A DNA stretch of 16,601 nucleotides from GCA-2748575 sp033722575 (GCA_033722575.1 JAWVYU010000073.1:1-16601), one strand, 5' to 3'. Shown: positions 1 to 7,381, counted from the stretch's first letter. Translations and numbers: made by a program. The notes: generated from the sequence alone by a model not told the origin.

Positions 1-378
1 ATCTTCGAAAAAATCTGGGGTTACCGTTTCTTTTACCGTGATCTGGTCAGCATTCTGGAGCGCAACGAGCGCCTCCAGAAACGTTTCAACCGCATACTCG
101 ACAAGAAAGCCAATACTTTCGGTTCAATATTGTCATCCATGAGTGAAGCAGGAATTATTCAGCTGGATGACCCGAAGGCGCAGGAAGCGGTGGCTACCAA
201 TGTGGTAATTGCGGCCACCTACTGGCTGAACTACCAGCAGATCCGTAATATCGGCAAGGAACTGCCAGAGGACGACCTGGGCCAGGGCGTTTACCAGGTT
301 ATGACGCTGATCGCACCCTATCTGCCCGATGACGGTCGCGAAGCCCTGGACGATATTGCCAGCAGCTACCTTGCCTGA
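1..378 (+). CDS. TetR/AcrR-family transcriptional regulator, C-terminal part (5' end outside window)
   Basis: The frame is open from base 1 to a TGA at 376-378, giving 125 residues with no start inside the window, so this is the 3' part of a longer gene. The first residues, with an aromatic-rich WGYRFFYRDL stretch followed by a charged helix (RNERLQKRFNRILDKK), look like the ligand-binding/dimerisation domain of TetR regulators of the TetR_C_13 kind. The DNA-binding helix-turn-helix would lie upstream and cannot be seen. The first in-window ATG is at 130, but the reading frame and domain continue upstream of it, so it is not the start. The ligand and target genes cannot be told from this fragment. 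It converges with the M48-like gene, with 49 bp between stops and no convincing terminator. The family call is from memory of the motif. Confidence 0.75.
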   Translation: MFEKIWGYRFFYRDLVSILERNERLQKRFNRILDKKANTFGSILSSMSEAGIIQLDDPKAQEAVATNVVIAATYWLNYQQIRNIGKELPEDDLGQGVYQVMTLIAPYLPDDGREALDDIASSYLA

Positions 379-427
379 CGCGGAGCCTGCCTGATGCAAT
401 GCCTGAGAGTGTCCCGGGGCCCGGTTC

Positions 428-2887
428 TTACTGCTCTACAATGCCATACTGGCGCTCGGTAGCGTATACGAGCTTGTCAAACTCCTCCATCAGTTCGCGG
501 GTAAAACCATCGAGAAACTTCAGTGTGGAATGACAGACTTTAAAACACAGTGACACGCTCTTGTCGGGCTGTTCAATGCCTTTAACCGAATAGCGCAGCA
601 CCTCTGCAATGGACGGATGCTCCAGGTTATCCCTCATTCCGGCTGGCAGGGTTAACGGATAGGCTACCGCCCCCAAAACGTTGAGGATGGATTCCAGCTC
701 CACCCGGCAGTAATTGTCGTAGCGGTTGAAATAGGGCTGCAACCGGGAACGATGCTCTATCTGACCGGCATTAACCAGCGCCCCCAGGGTGTAGGTGTAG
801 GTACGCAGCCTGGCAACTGATTCGTAGGTTTTGTACAGGAAGGCGGCACTGTCTTTCAGATAATCGATGTATTCCTCGAAGTCGCCCACCTGAATATGAT
901 TTTTCAGATCCGGTGTCTGCTTGGCAAGTGACAAGGCCAGGGCGATTCGCTGGGATATCAGCGCTTCGTAATAGGTAAGGTCTCCCCTGAGCACCCCTTG
1001 CTGATTCAAAGTCTTCAGCCAGGCGGTTTCTGTTTCCCGCAAGTCCGGCCCCTCTTCCAGCATTTGCTGATTAGTGAAATCCACGCCGGCTTCCTGCAGA
1101 GTTTTCTTGACGTGCAGCTGATTGGCACGTTCATCCGCCTGCGCATAACGGCTGGCCAGGGCGGTGAGCTGGTCTTCTGTGGCATTCAGTTTTGCCACCA
1201 GGTCACGAAGGTCCTGGCACTTGGCATGGATGCTCAGGCTTTCATAACTGTAAAAATCATCGAACCGCAAATAACGGCCGCTCTTCTGCCAGCCAAAGAG
1301 GGTATAGCCGAGGGAATCCTTCTGCCTCGCCGCCAGACTGGCCACATTATTACCCTCTGACTGAACGTAATCAGGGTAACCCATCATGGCATAATGGCGG
1401 CGGGTTACCTCACGACTCAGACTGTTAACGTCTGTCAGCAGATCAACCGCAGGCCCCAGCAGAAAGCAGCTGCCTTCGAACTGGTATTTCTCCACATTCA
1501 CGATACGCCCAAGATCCACTACCCGGCTTCGGGTCAACGGCGTCACCAGTTGTTCCATTTCGTTGATCAGCGTTGGCTGCAACTCAATACGCAGAGCCTC
1601 CGCATAATCCACAACAAACGCGGAATAGTTGGACACCAGGTCACCGGAATTCATACGTTCAAAACTGTCGGACTCGGCGTGCAGCTGACCGTAGTGTAGC
1701 GCCCGCAAGCGAAATTGAGTGGAGCGGAATTCAGTGGACCCGGCAATCTGGGCACTCTGAAGATCCGCCTGCATATCCATTTTCCGCGACAGTGAAAAGG
1801 TCAGCGCACTGCCAATCAGATAAAGCAGTTTGAAAAAGAGTCGCGCCAGAAAATCGGCGGGGATTAACACCAGATAACTGAGCGGACTCCGGGCATGCCG
1901 GTTCTTGGAGAATGTCAGGGTATCCGTATCCAGCTGGTAGTTGGTGCAGCGATACAACCAGCCATTGATTATGGAAATCATGGGGTAACCGTAACGGCAG
2001 GCATCCCGGCTGAACGCCGAAAAGGCATGGGCGATAACGCCACTGAGCTGACGCACGTTAAGGCTGTAAAACAGGGGCAGACCGATAATCAGTTCGGAAC
2101 GGTAGCCGGACGGGGGGCAGAAGAATTCCTTGGGCCGCAATACCAGGCCAACTTCCGCATCAAGCTTGATACTGACCGGGGCCTTCACGCCGGTTATCTC
2201 TGCGATCTTTTCAACCAGCGTATAAATCTGGGGATGGCGATCCCGGTCCAGATGCACGAATTTCTTTTCCCTTCGCCAGTCGCCGATGGCGCGGTGAATC
2301 AGCACCGAGGTAAACCCCAGTACCAGGAATGCTCCCCCCCATTGCAGCACCGGCAGTTCCTGCTGACCGGCAAACCAGGCAGCAAAGGCTGATTCGCTCA
2401 ACATAAAGGCCAGTGTCATCAGCCCCATAACGAAAGCAATAAACAACCCCGGTACTGCCAGCATGGCAGTGGCCAGAACACTCATCTGTATTTTTTCTGC
2501 CAGAGAGAGCCTGAGAGGATTCACCTCTTCGTGAAACCCCGACATAATATCGTCGCGCCGGTAGTGAGACTGTTCGCGGGCCGCCTCCGCAGAAGTGCCG
2601 GGTTGCTCGTCAGCAGCGGATGAACTGTCCACCAGCGACAGATTGCTCGCCGGGTTCTGTTCCACTACGTGACATTTTAATCCGATTTCCTTCATGGTTT
2701 CCGCGAGTGCCTGTGCTGTCTCTGCATCGATTCCTTGCTGGATAATCGTCGGCACCCCATCAAGGACTGCGTCAACCTGAACCGGTGTCATGCCTTTCAT
2801 TTCGGCAAGAAACTCCCGGGCATTGCCAGAGTGTAGCATGGCCTGGTTTCCGCCGACGGAAATGACACTGTATTTCATCTGACCCAA
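428..2887 (-). CDS. Membrane-anchored M48-like pseudopeptidase with N-terminal L7/L12-CTD-like domain
   Basis: An 819-residue protein. Residues about 5-77 have the pattern of the ribosomal L7/L12 C-terminal domain (a helix, a VLDGVPTIIQQGI-like turn, a helix, then a final strand KCHVVE). A Ser/Ala/Glu-rich linker (about 78-115) follows, then two hydrophobic segments (about 135-163 and 178-197). Residues about 215-400 resemble the M48 peptidase domain of large gammaproteobacterial membrane proteins. The expected zinc motif HEFGHF reads HAFSAF (H287, A288, A291), and the third-ligand glutamate of the MExxAD helix is aspartate (D371). Three of the four key residues are therefore lost and proteolysis is unlikely. 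The remaining 400 residues are a mostly helical tail of unknown role. TTG at 2887 is chosen because GGAG lies 7 bases upstream (2895-2898); an ATG at 2878 is the alternative. The frame is intact, so it is probably functional as a non-enzyme. The role is unknown. Confidence 0.7.
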   Translation of the reverse strand: MGQMKYSVISVGGNQAMLHSGNAREFLAEMKGMTPVQVDAVLDGVPTIIQQGIDAETAQALAETMKEIGLKCHVVEQNPASNLSLVDSSSAADEQPGTSAEAAREQSHYRRDDIMSGFHEEVNPLRLSLAEKIQMSVLATAMLAVPGLFIAFVMGLMTLAFMLSESAFAAWFAGQQELPVLQWGGAFLVLGFTSVLIHRAIGDWRREKKFVHLDRDRHPQIYTLVEKIAEITGVKAPVSIKLDAEVGLVLRPKEFFCPPSGYRSELIIGLPLFYSLNVRQLSGVIAHAFSAFSRDACRYGYPMISIINGWLYRCTNYQLDTDTLTFSKNRHARSPLSYLVLIPADFLARLFFKLLYLIGSALTFSLSRKMDMQADLQSAQIAGSTEFRSTQFRLRALHYGQLHAESDSFERMNSGDLVSNYSAFVVDYAEALRIELQPTLINEMEQLVTPLTRSRVVDLGRIVNVEKYQFEGSCFLLGPAVDLLTDVNSLSREVTRRHYAMMGYPDYVQSEGNNVASLAARQKDSLGYTLFGWQKSGRYLRFDDFYSYESLSIHAKCQDLRDLVAKLNATEDQLTALASRYAQADERANQLHVKKTLQEAGVDFTNQQMLEEGPDLRETETAWLKTLNQQGVLRGDLTYYEALISQRIALALSLAKQTPDLKNHIQVGDFEEYIDYLKDSAAFLYKTYESVARLRTYTYTLGALVNAGQIEHRSRLQPYFNRYDNYCRVELESILNVLGAVAYPLTLPAGMRDNLEHPSIAEVLRYSVKGIEQPDKSVSLCFKVCHSTLKFLDGFTRELMEEFDKLVYATERQYGIVEQ

Positions 2888-2934
2888 AGGTTATCTCCGA
2901 CTCTTCCAGCCTGACGGCTTTCACAATTGGTCAC

Positions 2935-2943
2935 ACTATACCA
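2935..2943 (-). promoter_or_regulatory. Candidate extended -10 promoter for the M48-like gene
   Basis: On the minus strand the bases read TGGTATAGT, an extended -10 (TGnTATAGT, one mismatch to TATAAT), about 50 bases before the TTG start. No good -35 is seen at the usual distance, which is tolerated for extended -10 promoters. This is motif inspection only. Confidence 0.35.
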
Positions 2944-3020
2944 ACCCCCTCCCTGATACTAAGTGCAGATCGGTGGGGCTTTGTGTGAAGAATTGTTGTG
3001 GTCTGTAACTGCTTGGGAAC

Positions 3021-3704
3021 TCAGAGAAAATTGCTGTAAAGCCCGACTGAATCGTAGCGCTGGTGCTCATCAAGATCCGGAAAGGTTTTTACTGAATATT
3101 CAGCCACTTGCCGCAGGCCAGGCAACCTGGCGGTAAGCTGTTCAATCCGGGAATCAGACACCAGTACCCGGCCCCCGGAACCCAGGTGCTGCTGCACCCC
3201 GGCCATACCGGACTCCTCGTAACAGATATCCGCCGCCAGCACGAGGCGATCCGGGGCCCGGCCGGCTTCCTGCACCGGCTTCATCAGCACCCCATTAAGC
3301 CGCCCATTGGCCGTCGCAGCCGCGAGGGCCACCGGATCAATATCCACCGCCAAGGCTGCAGGGGCCCCGGCCAGCAGGGCCGCAATCGCCGCCACTCCGG
3401 AACCGGCGCCGAAATCCACTACGGGGGTGCTTTTCACTGAATCCGGGTTATCCAGTATAAAGCGGGCCATGGCCTGCCCGCCGCCCCAGCAGAAAGCCCA
3501 ATAAGGGGGATTGGCCATGAGTTTTTCATAGGACTCGCGGCCAAGGGATTCTTTCGGGTAATCGTCTGCCAGAAGATACAGGGTAATCTCGGGCACCAGG
3601 GGCAGTACCCGCGGGCGTAGCAAGGCAGAGCCGAGCTCCTCTCCGTAAAGTTCGGCAAGGGATACAAAAAACGCTTGATCTGAGGGGGATTCGGGTGAAA
3701 ACAT
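3021..3704 (-). CDS. Class I SAM-dependent methyltransferase, METTL20/Nnt1 (COG3897)-like
   Basis: A 227-residue cytosolic protein. The conserved PPYWAFCWGGGQAMAR segment (about residues 66-81) is typical of the family that includes the ETF-beta lysine methyltransferase METTL20 and proteins labelled 'predicted nicotinamide N-methyase'. It is followed by SAM-binding motif I (VVDFGAGSGVAAIAALLAGA), the acidic motif II residues (AVDIDP) and a post-I ADICYEESG segment that corresponds to the family's D-x-[FC]-Y-[DE] motif. The likely reaction is methyl transfer from SAM to a protein lysine; ETF-beta is a candidate substrate by family but is not shown here. ATG 3704 is preferred over an in-frame TTG at 3743, because the longer form would overlap the divergent dksA-like gene. 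No strong ribosome-binding site precedes either start. The two divergent starts are only 31 bp apart. Confidence 0.75.
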   Translation of the reverse strand: MFSPESPSDQAFFVSLAELYGEELGSALLRPRVLPLVPEITLYLLADDYPKESLGRESYEKLMANPPYWAFCWGGGQAMARFILDNPDSVKSTPVVDFGAGSGVAAIAALLAGAPAALAVDIDPVALAAATANGRLNGVLMKPVQEAGRAPDRLVLAADICYEESGMAGVQQHLGSGGRVLVSDSRIEQLTARLPGLRQVAEYSVKTFPDLDEHQRYDSVGLYSNFL

Positions 3705-3735
3705 TGGCGGCAATTCTAACCCAACTGAGGGCGCA

Positions 3736-4098
3736 ATGAACAAACCGCTTACTGAAGATCAGATGGACGAGCTGCAGGGTCAGCTGACGGCGCTCGAAGC
3801 TGAGTTGCGGCAGTCCCTGAAGGACAGCAAATCCGATTCGGACCCGGTGAAGCTGGATCAGCAGCTCATGGGCAGAGTGTCCCGCATTGATGCCATCCAG
3901 CAGCAGAGCATGGCCAGCGCCAGCCGCGCCAAACAGGAAATGCTGTTGAGAAAGGTGGTGCAGGCACTGCGGCTTATTGATGAGGGCGACTACGGCTATT
4001 GCCGCCAATGTGACGCACCCATTGGTTATCAGCGCCTCAGAATCAAGCCTGAAGCGACGCTCTGCATCAAATGCCAGAGCGCCGCAGAGAAGCGGTAG
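3736..4098 (+). CDS. Short DksA/TraR-family zinc-finger regulator
   Basis: A 120-residue protein with an N-terminal helical hairpin (about 5-85) and a C-terminal four-cysteine zinc finger, CRQC-x17-CIKC (about 92-116), with all four cysteines present. Family members bind RNA polymerase through the secondary channel and alter initiation, often together with ppGpp. At the coiled-coil tip the canonical DksA D-x-x-D-x-A is replaced by a GRVSRIDA segment with one clear acidic residue. This is common in the short 'TraR/DksA family' proteins, so it should not be named dksA itself (about 150 residues). The ATG has GAGGG a few bases upstream. It converges with the CBS gene, with a 12 bp gap. Any promoter must lie inside the 5' end of the methyltransferase gene or within the 31 bp gap. 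Targets are unknown. Confidence 0.85.
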   Translation: MNKPLTEDQMDELQGQLTALEAELRQSLKDSKSDSDPVKLDQQLMGRVSRIDAIQQQSMASASRAKQEMLLRKVVQALRLIDEGDYGYCRQCDAPIGYQRLRIKPEATLCIKCQSAAEKR

Positions 4099-4110
4099 CT
4101 CGTACTTTGG

Positions 4111-4554
4111 CTAACTCAGTGCTGTCGCCTTGGTACTGGGATGATGGCAGTTGGCGCTTTCATGCACCAGGGCCCTGAGCACATCGGCCCGGGTGATTAA
4201 CCCCATCAGTTTCCCTTCCGGAGAGACCACCGGATACATCTTGGGTCTCTGGGCGGTCATTTGCTGGGCCAGATCGGCAATATCCATCTTGGGGTCCACC
4301 GTCAGCACGCCTTTATGCATGACGTCACCGGCAGTGGCGGTCAGCTCACAATGGAATGCGGTATTCAGCATTTCCTTGATGCAGTCCTGCTCGGAAACAA
4401 AACCGACGACCTTTTTGTCGGCATCCAGCACAGGTGCACCCAGCATCCGGTTTTCCAGCAACGTAGCCGCGATATCGGCCACATCGTCACGGATATCAAA
4501 GGTCAGTACCTTGCGGTTCATATAATCCTGAACCAGTAGGCTTTTCTCACTCAT
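4111..4554 (-). CDS. Stand-alone CBS-pair domain protein
   Basis: A 147-residue cytosolic protein made of two CBS motifs, about residues 8-62 (VQDYM ... GFVSEQDCIKEM) and 75-132 (AGDVMHKG ... GLITRADVLRAL). The second half of each follows the usual pattern (hxGhhoxxDhhxxh). CBS pairs bind adenine nucleotides and act as energy or ligand sensors; without a partner domain the output here is unknown. The ATG at 4554 is chosen because GAGGGG (4560-4565) lies 5 bases upstream; a GTG at 4575 would add seven residues but lacks such a site. The His/Cys-containing tail (about 136-147) is probably disordered. It is transcribed away from the AT-rich region 4555-4797. Confidence 0.88.
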   Translation of the reverse strand: MSEKSLLVQDYMNRKVLTFDIRDDVADIAATLLENRMLGAPVLDADKKVVGFVSEQDCIKEMLNTAFHCELTATAGDVMHKGVLTVDPKMDIADLAQQMTAQRPKMYPVVSPEGKLMGLITRADVLRALVHESANCHHPSTKATALS

Positions 4555-4797
4555 ACATTCCCCTCGTTTTTTCACCCCTGAAATTATTGTTGACCGGGGC
4601 TGCCATTCTCTGACTATACCCGCAGGGAGATCAGCGGTATAAATGAAAAAAATTCATATACAAAAGGAAATATTTTTATATACCACGCTAAAGAAAACTG
4701 TGTTTAAACCACTTGGCGAACAAAAAACCGGTTGCATTTCATTCCCATACCCCTATTTTAAACAGGCTGTATAGTATTCAGGGGGAAGCAGCGTTTC
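4555..4797. other. AT-rich divergent intergenic region between the CBS gene and the oxidoreductase gene
   Basis: This 243 bp stretch holds no gene and is much richer in A and T than its surroundings, with A-tracts around 4645-4680 and 4691-4730. It contains an imperfect inverted repeat, ATGAA-aaaaa-TTCAT (about 4643-4657), and two copies of TTTAAAC (4703-4709 and 4757-4763). It must carry the promoters of both flanking divergent genes; only the plus-strand candidate at 4732-4759 is reasonable by eye. Confidence 0.6.
4732..4759 (+). promoter_or_regulatory. Candidate sigma70 promoter for the saccharopine-dehydrogenase-like gene
   Basis: TTGCAT (4732-4737) and TATTTT (4754-4759) are separated by 16 bp, about 38 bp before the ATG. 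One of the TTTAAAC copies overlaps the -10 region. Motif inspection only. Confidence 0.35.
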
Positions 4798-6060
4798 ATG
4801 AGCAACAATAATCAAAAACAGGAAGAATCATCGGCTCCGCCCCAGCGGGCTGAGAACAGGCCCTACGATATCGTGATATTCGGTGCCACTGGATTTACCG
4901 GAGAACTGACGGCGCAGTACCTGGCAGGCTGCGGCGAGAAGGACCGTCTGCGCTGGGCTCTGGCAGGCCGCTCCGGCGACCGGTTGAGCGCCATAAAAAG
5001 CAGGCTGGTGGCAGCACACCCCCACTGCGAAGACGTGGGGCTGATTGAGGCAGATATCAGCGATCACCGCAGCCTGCGGGCCATGGCAGAACAGACCAGG
5101 GTGCTCATAACCACCGTTGGCCCCTACCTCAATTACGGCGAGCCCGTGGTCAAAGCCTGCGTGGAAGCGGACACCCATTACGTGGACCTGACCGGGGAAC
5201 CGGAGTTCGTGGATTCCATGGTTCACCTGTATGACGAGGTAGCGCAGAAAAAGCAGCTCAAGATCGTCAACAGTTGCGGCTTCGACAGCATTCCCCATGA
5301 CCTGGGGGCCCTGTTCACCATCAATGCCCTCAACGAGCTGCTGGGCCCGGAGCGGGCCGGCCGGGAACCGGTGATCCTGGAAGGCTTTGTTCAGGCCGGG
5401 GGCACCTTTTCCGGCGGCACCTGGCACTCGGCCATCACCCAGTTTTCCCGCCTGCGGGCTTATGAAAAGAAAAAGCGCGCCTGGCGCAAGGAGAAATCCC
5501 GGGAGCGATCCGCCACAGAGCGGTCGGTAAAACCGCTCAGCCCCGGTATTCGCTACCACAAAGCCTTTCACGCCTGGGCCTGCCCTTTCCCCACCATCGA
5601 CCCGGTGGTGGTGCGGCGCACCGCCAAAGCCCGCCCCCGGTATGGGCCCGATTTTCGCTATGGCCATTATGTGCTGGTAAAGACGCTGCCCAAAATCGTT
5701 GCAGGAGGGATCGGCACCGCTGCGCTGGTGGCGCTGTCCCAGTTCGGCAAAACCCGCAATCTGCTGCTGAAAGTGAAAGATCCCGGCCAGGGGCCTACGG
5801 AATCCGAACGGGAAAAAGCCTGGTTCAGGGTTCGTATGATTGCGGATGCCGGGGGCATCTGCGTCTGGTCGGAAATTACCGGTGGCGACCCGGGCTACGG
5901 CGAGACCGCAAAAATGCTGGCGGAGTCAGCCCTTTGCCTGGCATTCGATGAGGACAAAACACCGGCTGTTTACGGCGTCACCACGCCCGGAGCAGCCATG
6001 GGTGAGCCCCTTATCGAGCGGCTCCGGGCCGCCGGTATCGGCTTTCACCTGCTTTCTTGA
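4798..6060 (+). CDS. Saccharopine dehydrogenase-like NAD(P)-binding oxidoreductase (trans-acting enoyl reductase type)
   Basis: A 420-residue protein. After a charged, probably disordered 22-residue N-terminus comes a Rossmann dinucleotide-binding motif, VIFGATGFTGELTA (about 27-40), and then ALAGRS, as in the saccharopine dehydrogenase NADP-binding family. The segments TTVGPYLNYGEPVV, HYVDLTGE and SCGFDSIPHDLG are typical of the subgroup containing the mycobacterial trans-acting enoyl reductase (Rv2449c), YMR226-unrelated fungal homologues and animal SCCPDH. A weakly hydrophobic segment (KIVAGGIGTAALVALSQF, about 300-317) may give membrane association. The substrate is not predictable, and true lysine biosynthesis via saccharopine is unlikely in this organism. 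GGGGGAA lies about 10 bases before the ATG. The SRPBCC gene follows after 51 bp on the same strand, and co-transcription is plausible. Confidence 0.85.
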   Translation: MSNNNQKQEESSAPPQRAENRPYDIVIFGATGFTGELTAQYLAGCGEKDRLRWALAGRSGDRLSAIKSRLVAAHPHCEDVGLIEADISDHRSLRAMAEQTRVLITTVGPYLNYGEPVVKACVEADTHYVDLTGEPEFVDSMVHLYDEVAQKKQLKIVNSCGFDSIPHDLGALFTINALNELLGPERAGREPVILEGFVQAGGTFSGGTWHSAITQFSRLRAYEKKKRAWRKEKSRERSATERSVKPLSPGIRYHKAFHAWACPFPTIDPVVVRRTAKARPRYGPDFRYGHYVLVKTLPKIVAGGIGTAALVALSQFGKTRNLLLKVKDPGQGPTESEREKAWFRVRMIADAGGICVWSEITGGDPGYGETAKMLAESALCLAFDEDKTPAVYGVTTPGAAMGEPLIERLRAAGIGFHLLS

Positions 6061-6111
6061 CACCAATAATCACATCCATTGACCTATCCAGGGAACACAA
6101 GGAAAAACCAA

Positions 6112-6549
6112 ATGGCACTGACCCGAATTCATATGCAGCAAAGCTTCAACGCCCCCGTTGACACCATTTTCGACATTCTCAGCGATCACGTTCAGTTCGG
6201 GGACATTCTGTCGGCCGACATCAAGCGGGTGGTGGACAGCCAGACCGATTATGTTAATGGTCTGGGCAGCGTACGCCGCATTACCCTGATCCCCACCCAG
6301 TCCTTTGAGGAAACCATCACCGGTTTTGAGCCAAATGCGCTGATCGAATACCGGATTACCAGGGGCAGCCCCCTGAAAAATCACAAGGGCATCATGCGGT
6401 TCACTGAGGAGAACGGTAAAACCCACCTGGACTACCAGATCCAGTTCGAGCCCAGACTGCCCATCCCCTTCTTTGCCAAAGGCCTGGAACTGGCGCTGGA
6501 GCGAACAATTTCCGGAGGACTTAAAAAACTTGCGAACTCGCTCAACTAA
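6112..6549 (+). CDS. SRPBCC (START/Bet v1-like) family protein
   Basis: A 145-residue protein with the layout of the polyketide-cyclase/START superfamily: a first strand ending in the FNAPVDTIFDILSDH signature (about 11-25), central beta strands including GLGSVRRITL and EYRIT, and a long C-terminal helix (LPIPFFAKGLELALERTISGGLKKLANSL). Such proteins form a hydrophobic cavity for lipids or other small ligands. The ligand here is unknown. ATG 6112 is chosen over a TTG at 6079 because AAGGA lies about 8 bases upstream and the fold starts immediately. Its place after the oxidoreductase suggests a shared, possibly lipid-related, role; that is inference only. Confidence 0.82.
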   Translation: MALTRIHMQQSFNAPVDTIFDILSDHVQFGDILSADIKRVVDSQTDYVNGLGSVRRITLIPTQSFEETITGFEPNALIEYRITRGSPLKNHKGIMRFTEENGKTHLDYQIQFEPRLPIPFFAKGLELALERTISGGLKKLANSLN

Positions 6550-6554
6550 GCGGT

Positions 6555-6582
6555 TTTGCATATTTTTCAGCAGCTGTAATAC
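6555..6582 (+). promoter_or_regulatory. Weak candidate promoter for the outer-membrane protein gene
   Basis: TTTGCA (6555-6560) and TAATAC (6577-6582) are separated by 16 bp, 28 bp before the start codon. It is close to the end of the previous gene, so read-through could also supply transcription. Confidence 0.25.
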
Positions 6583-6610
6583 TTAGCCTGAGGACATTCA
6601 GGAGAGTGAA

Positions 6611-7381
6611 ATGAAAAAAACCTTTATTACAGCTGCTGCCTGCCTTCTGGCAGCGCCTACCGTTGCTTCGGCAGACACCATCGGCTTTTTCGGCGGCGCG
6701 GGCACCTTCAAGCCGGAATTTTCAGGGACCTTCAAGAACAGTGACACCTCGGACACCGTTGGGGAGATTGACCTGGAAGATGACCTGGGCCTGGACGATG
6801 ACACCGCCACCTTCTTTTACGTGGCCATTGAGCACCCGGTGCCGCTGCTACCCAATATTCGCCTGGCACGGACGGATATGGAGCAGGAAGGCAGCACTAC
6901 CCTGGAAGATGCCATTGAGTTCAATGGTAAAACCTATGATGCGGAAATAGAAAGCACGATCGACCTGAGCCATACCGATGTTACCCTTTACTACGAGCTG
7001 CTCGATAACTGGGTGAACCTGGATCTTGGGCTGACGGTTCGCCAGTTCGATGGCAAACTGGAAATCACCGGTCGCGAGGCCAACAGCGGCCAAACGGAAA
7101 CCGCCAAAGAAGATGTCGATTTTCCGGTACCCATGCTCTATGCCAAAGCCCAGTTTGATCTGCCCTTTACCGGCCTGTACGCCGCGGTGGATGGCAATAT
7201 CATCGGCTATGGCGGCAACAGCTTCATTGATGCCACCGGCAAGATCGGTTACGAAACCTCCCTGGGGTTCGGTGTGGAAGCCGGGCTTCGCACCATTACC
7301 CTGGAAATTGACGATGAGGATAACCTGGAGGCTGACATGGACTTCTCCGGCATGTATCTGTCGGCCTTCTATCATTTCTGA
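6611..7381 (+). CDS. TIGR04219-type outer-membrane beta-barrel protein
   Basis: A 256-residue precursor. The signal peptide is clear: MKK, a hydrophobic core FITAAACLLAAP, then cleavage after TVASA (about residue 21). The mature part is rich in alternating amphipathic strands, has a strongly acidic early segment (DLEDDLGLDDDTA, about 55-67) and ends in an aromatic-terminated strand (YLSAFYHF), the C-terminal signal read by the BAM complex. I recognise the family as the TIGR04219 outer-membrane proteins common in marine gammaproteobacteria; its function is not established. AGGAGAG lies just upstream of the ATG. It ends just before the bidirectional terminator at 7402-7432. The Asp/Glu-rich turns could bind divalent cations, but that is speculation. 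Confidence 0.85.
   Translation: MKKTFITAAACLLAAPTVASADTIGFFGGAGTFKPEFSGTFKNSDTSDTVGEIDLEDDLGLDDDTATFFYVAIEHPVPLLPNIRLARTDMEQEGSTTLEDAIEFNGKTYDAEIESTIDLSHTDVTLYYELLDNWVNLDLGLTVRQFDGKLEITGREANSGQTETAKEDVDFPVPMLYAKAQFDLPFTGLYAAVDGNIIGYGGNSFIDATGKIGYETSLGFGVEAGLRTITLEIDDEDNLEADMDFSGMYLSAFYHF

Noticed and set aside
408..427. GC-rich CCGG-n3-CCGG stem as terminator between the TetR and M48-like genes
   Set aside because: The stem is only four base pairs and no T tract follows.
2876..2878. ATG 2878 as start of the M48-like protein
   Set aside because: The GGAG site is 16 bases away, whereas it is 7 bases from the TTG at 2887. It is kept as an alternative only.
4828..5667. 279-codon minus-strand open frame inside the oxidoreductase gene
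   Set aside because: Its Gly/Ala/Pro-rich composition is typical of a shadow frame, and the plus-strand product has clear family motifs.
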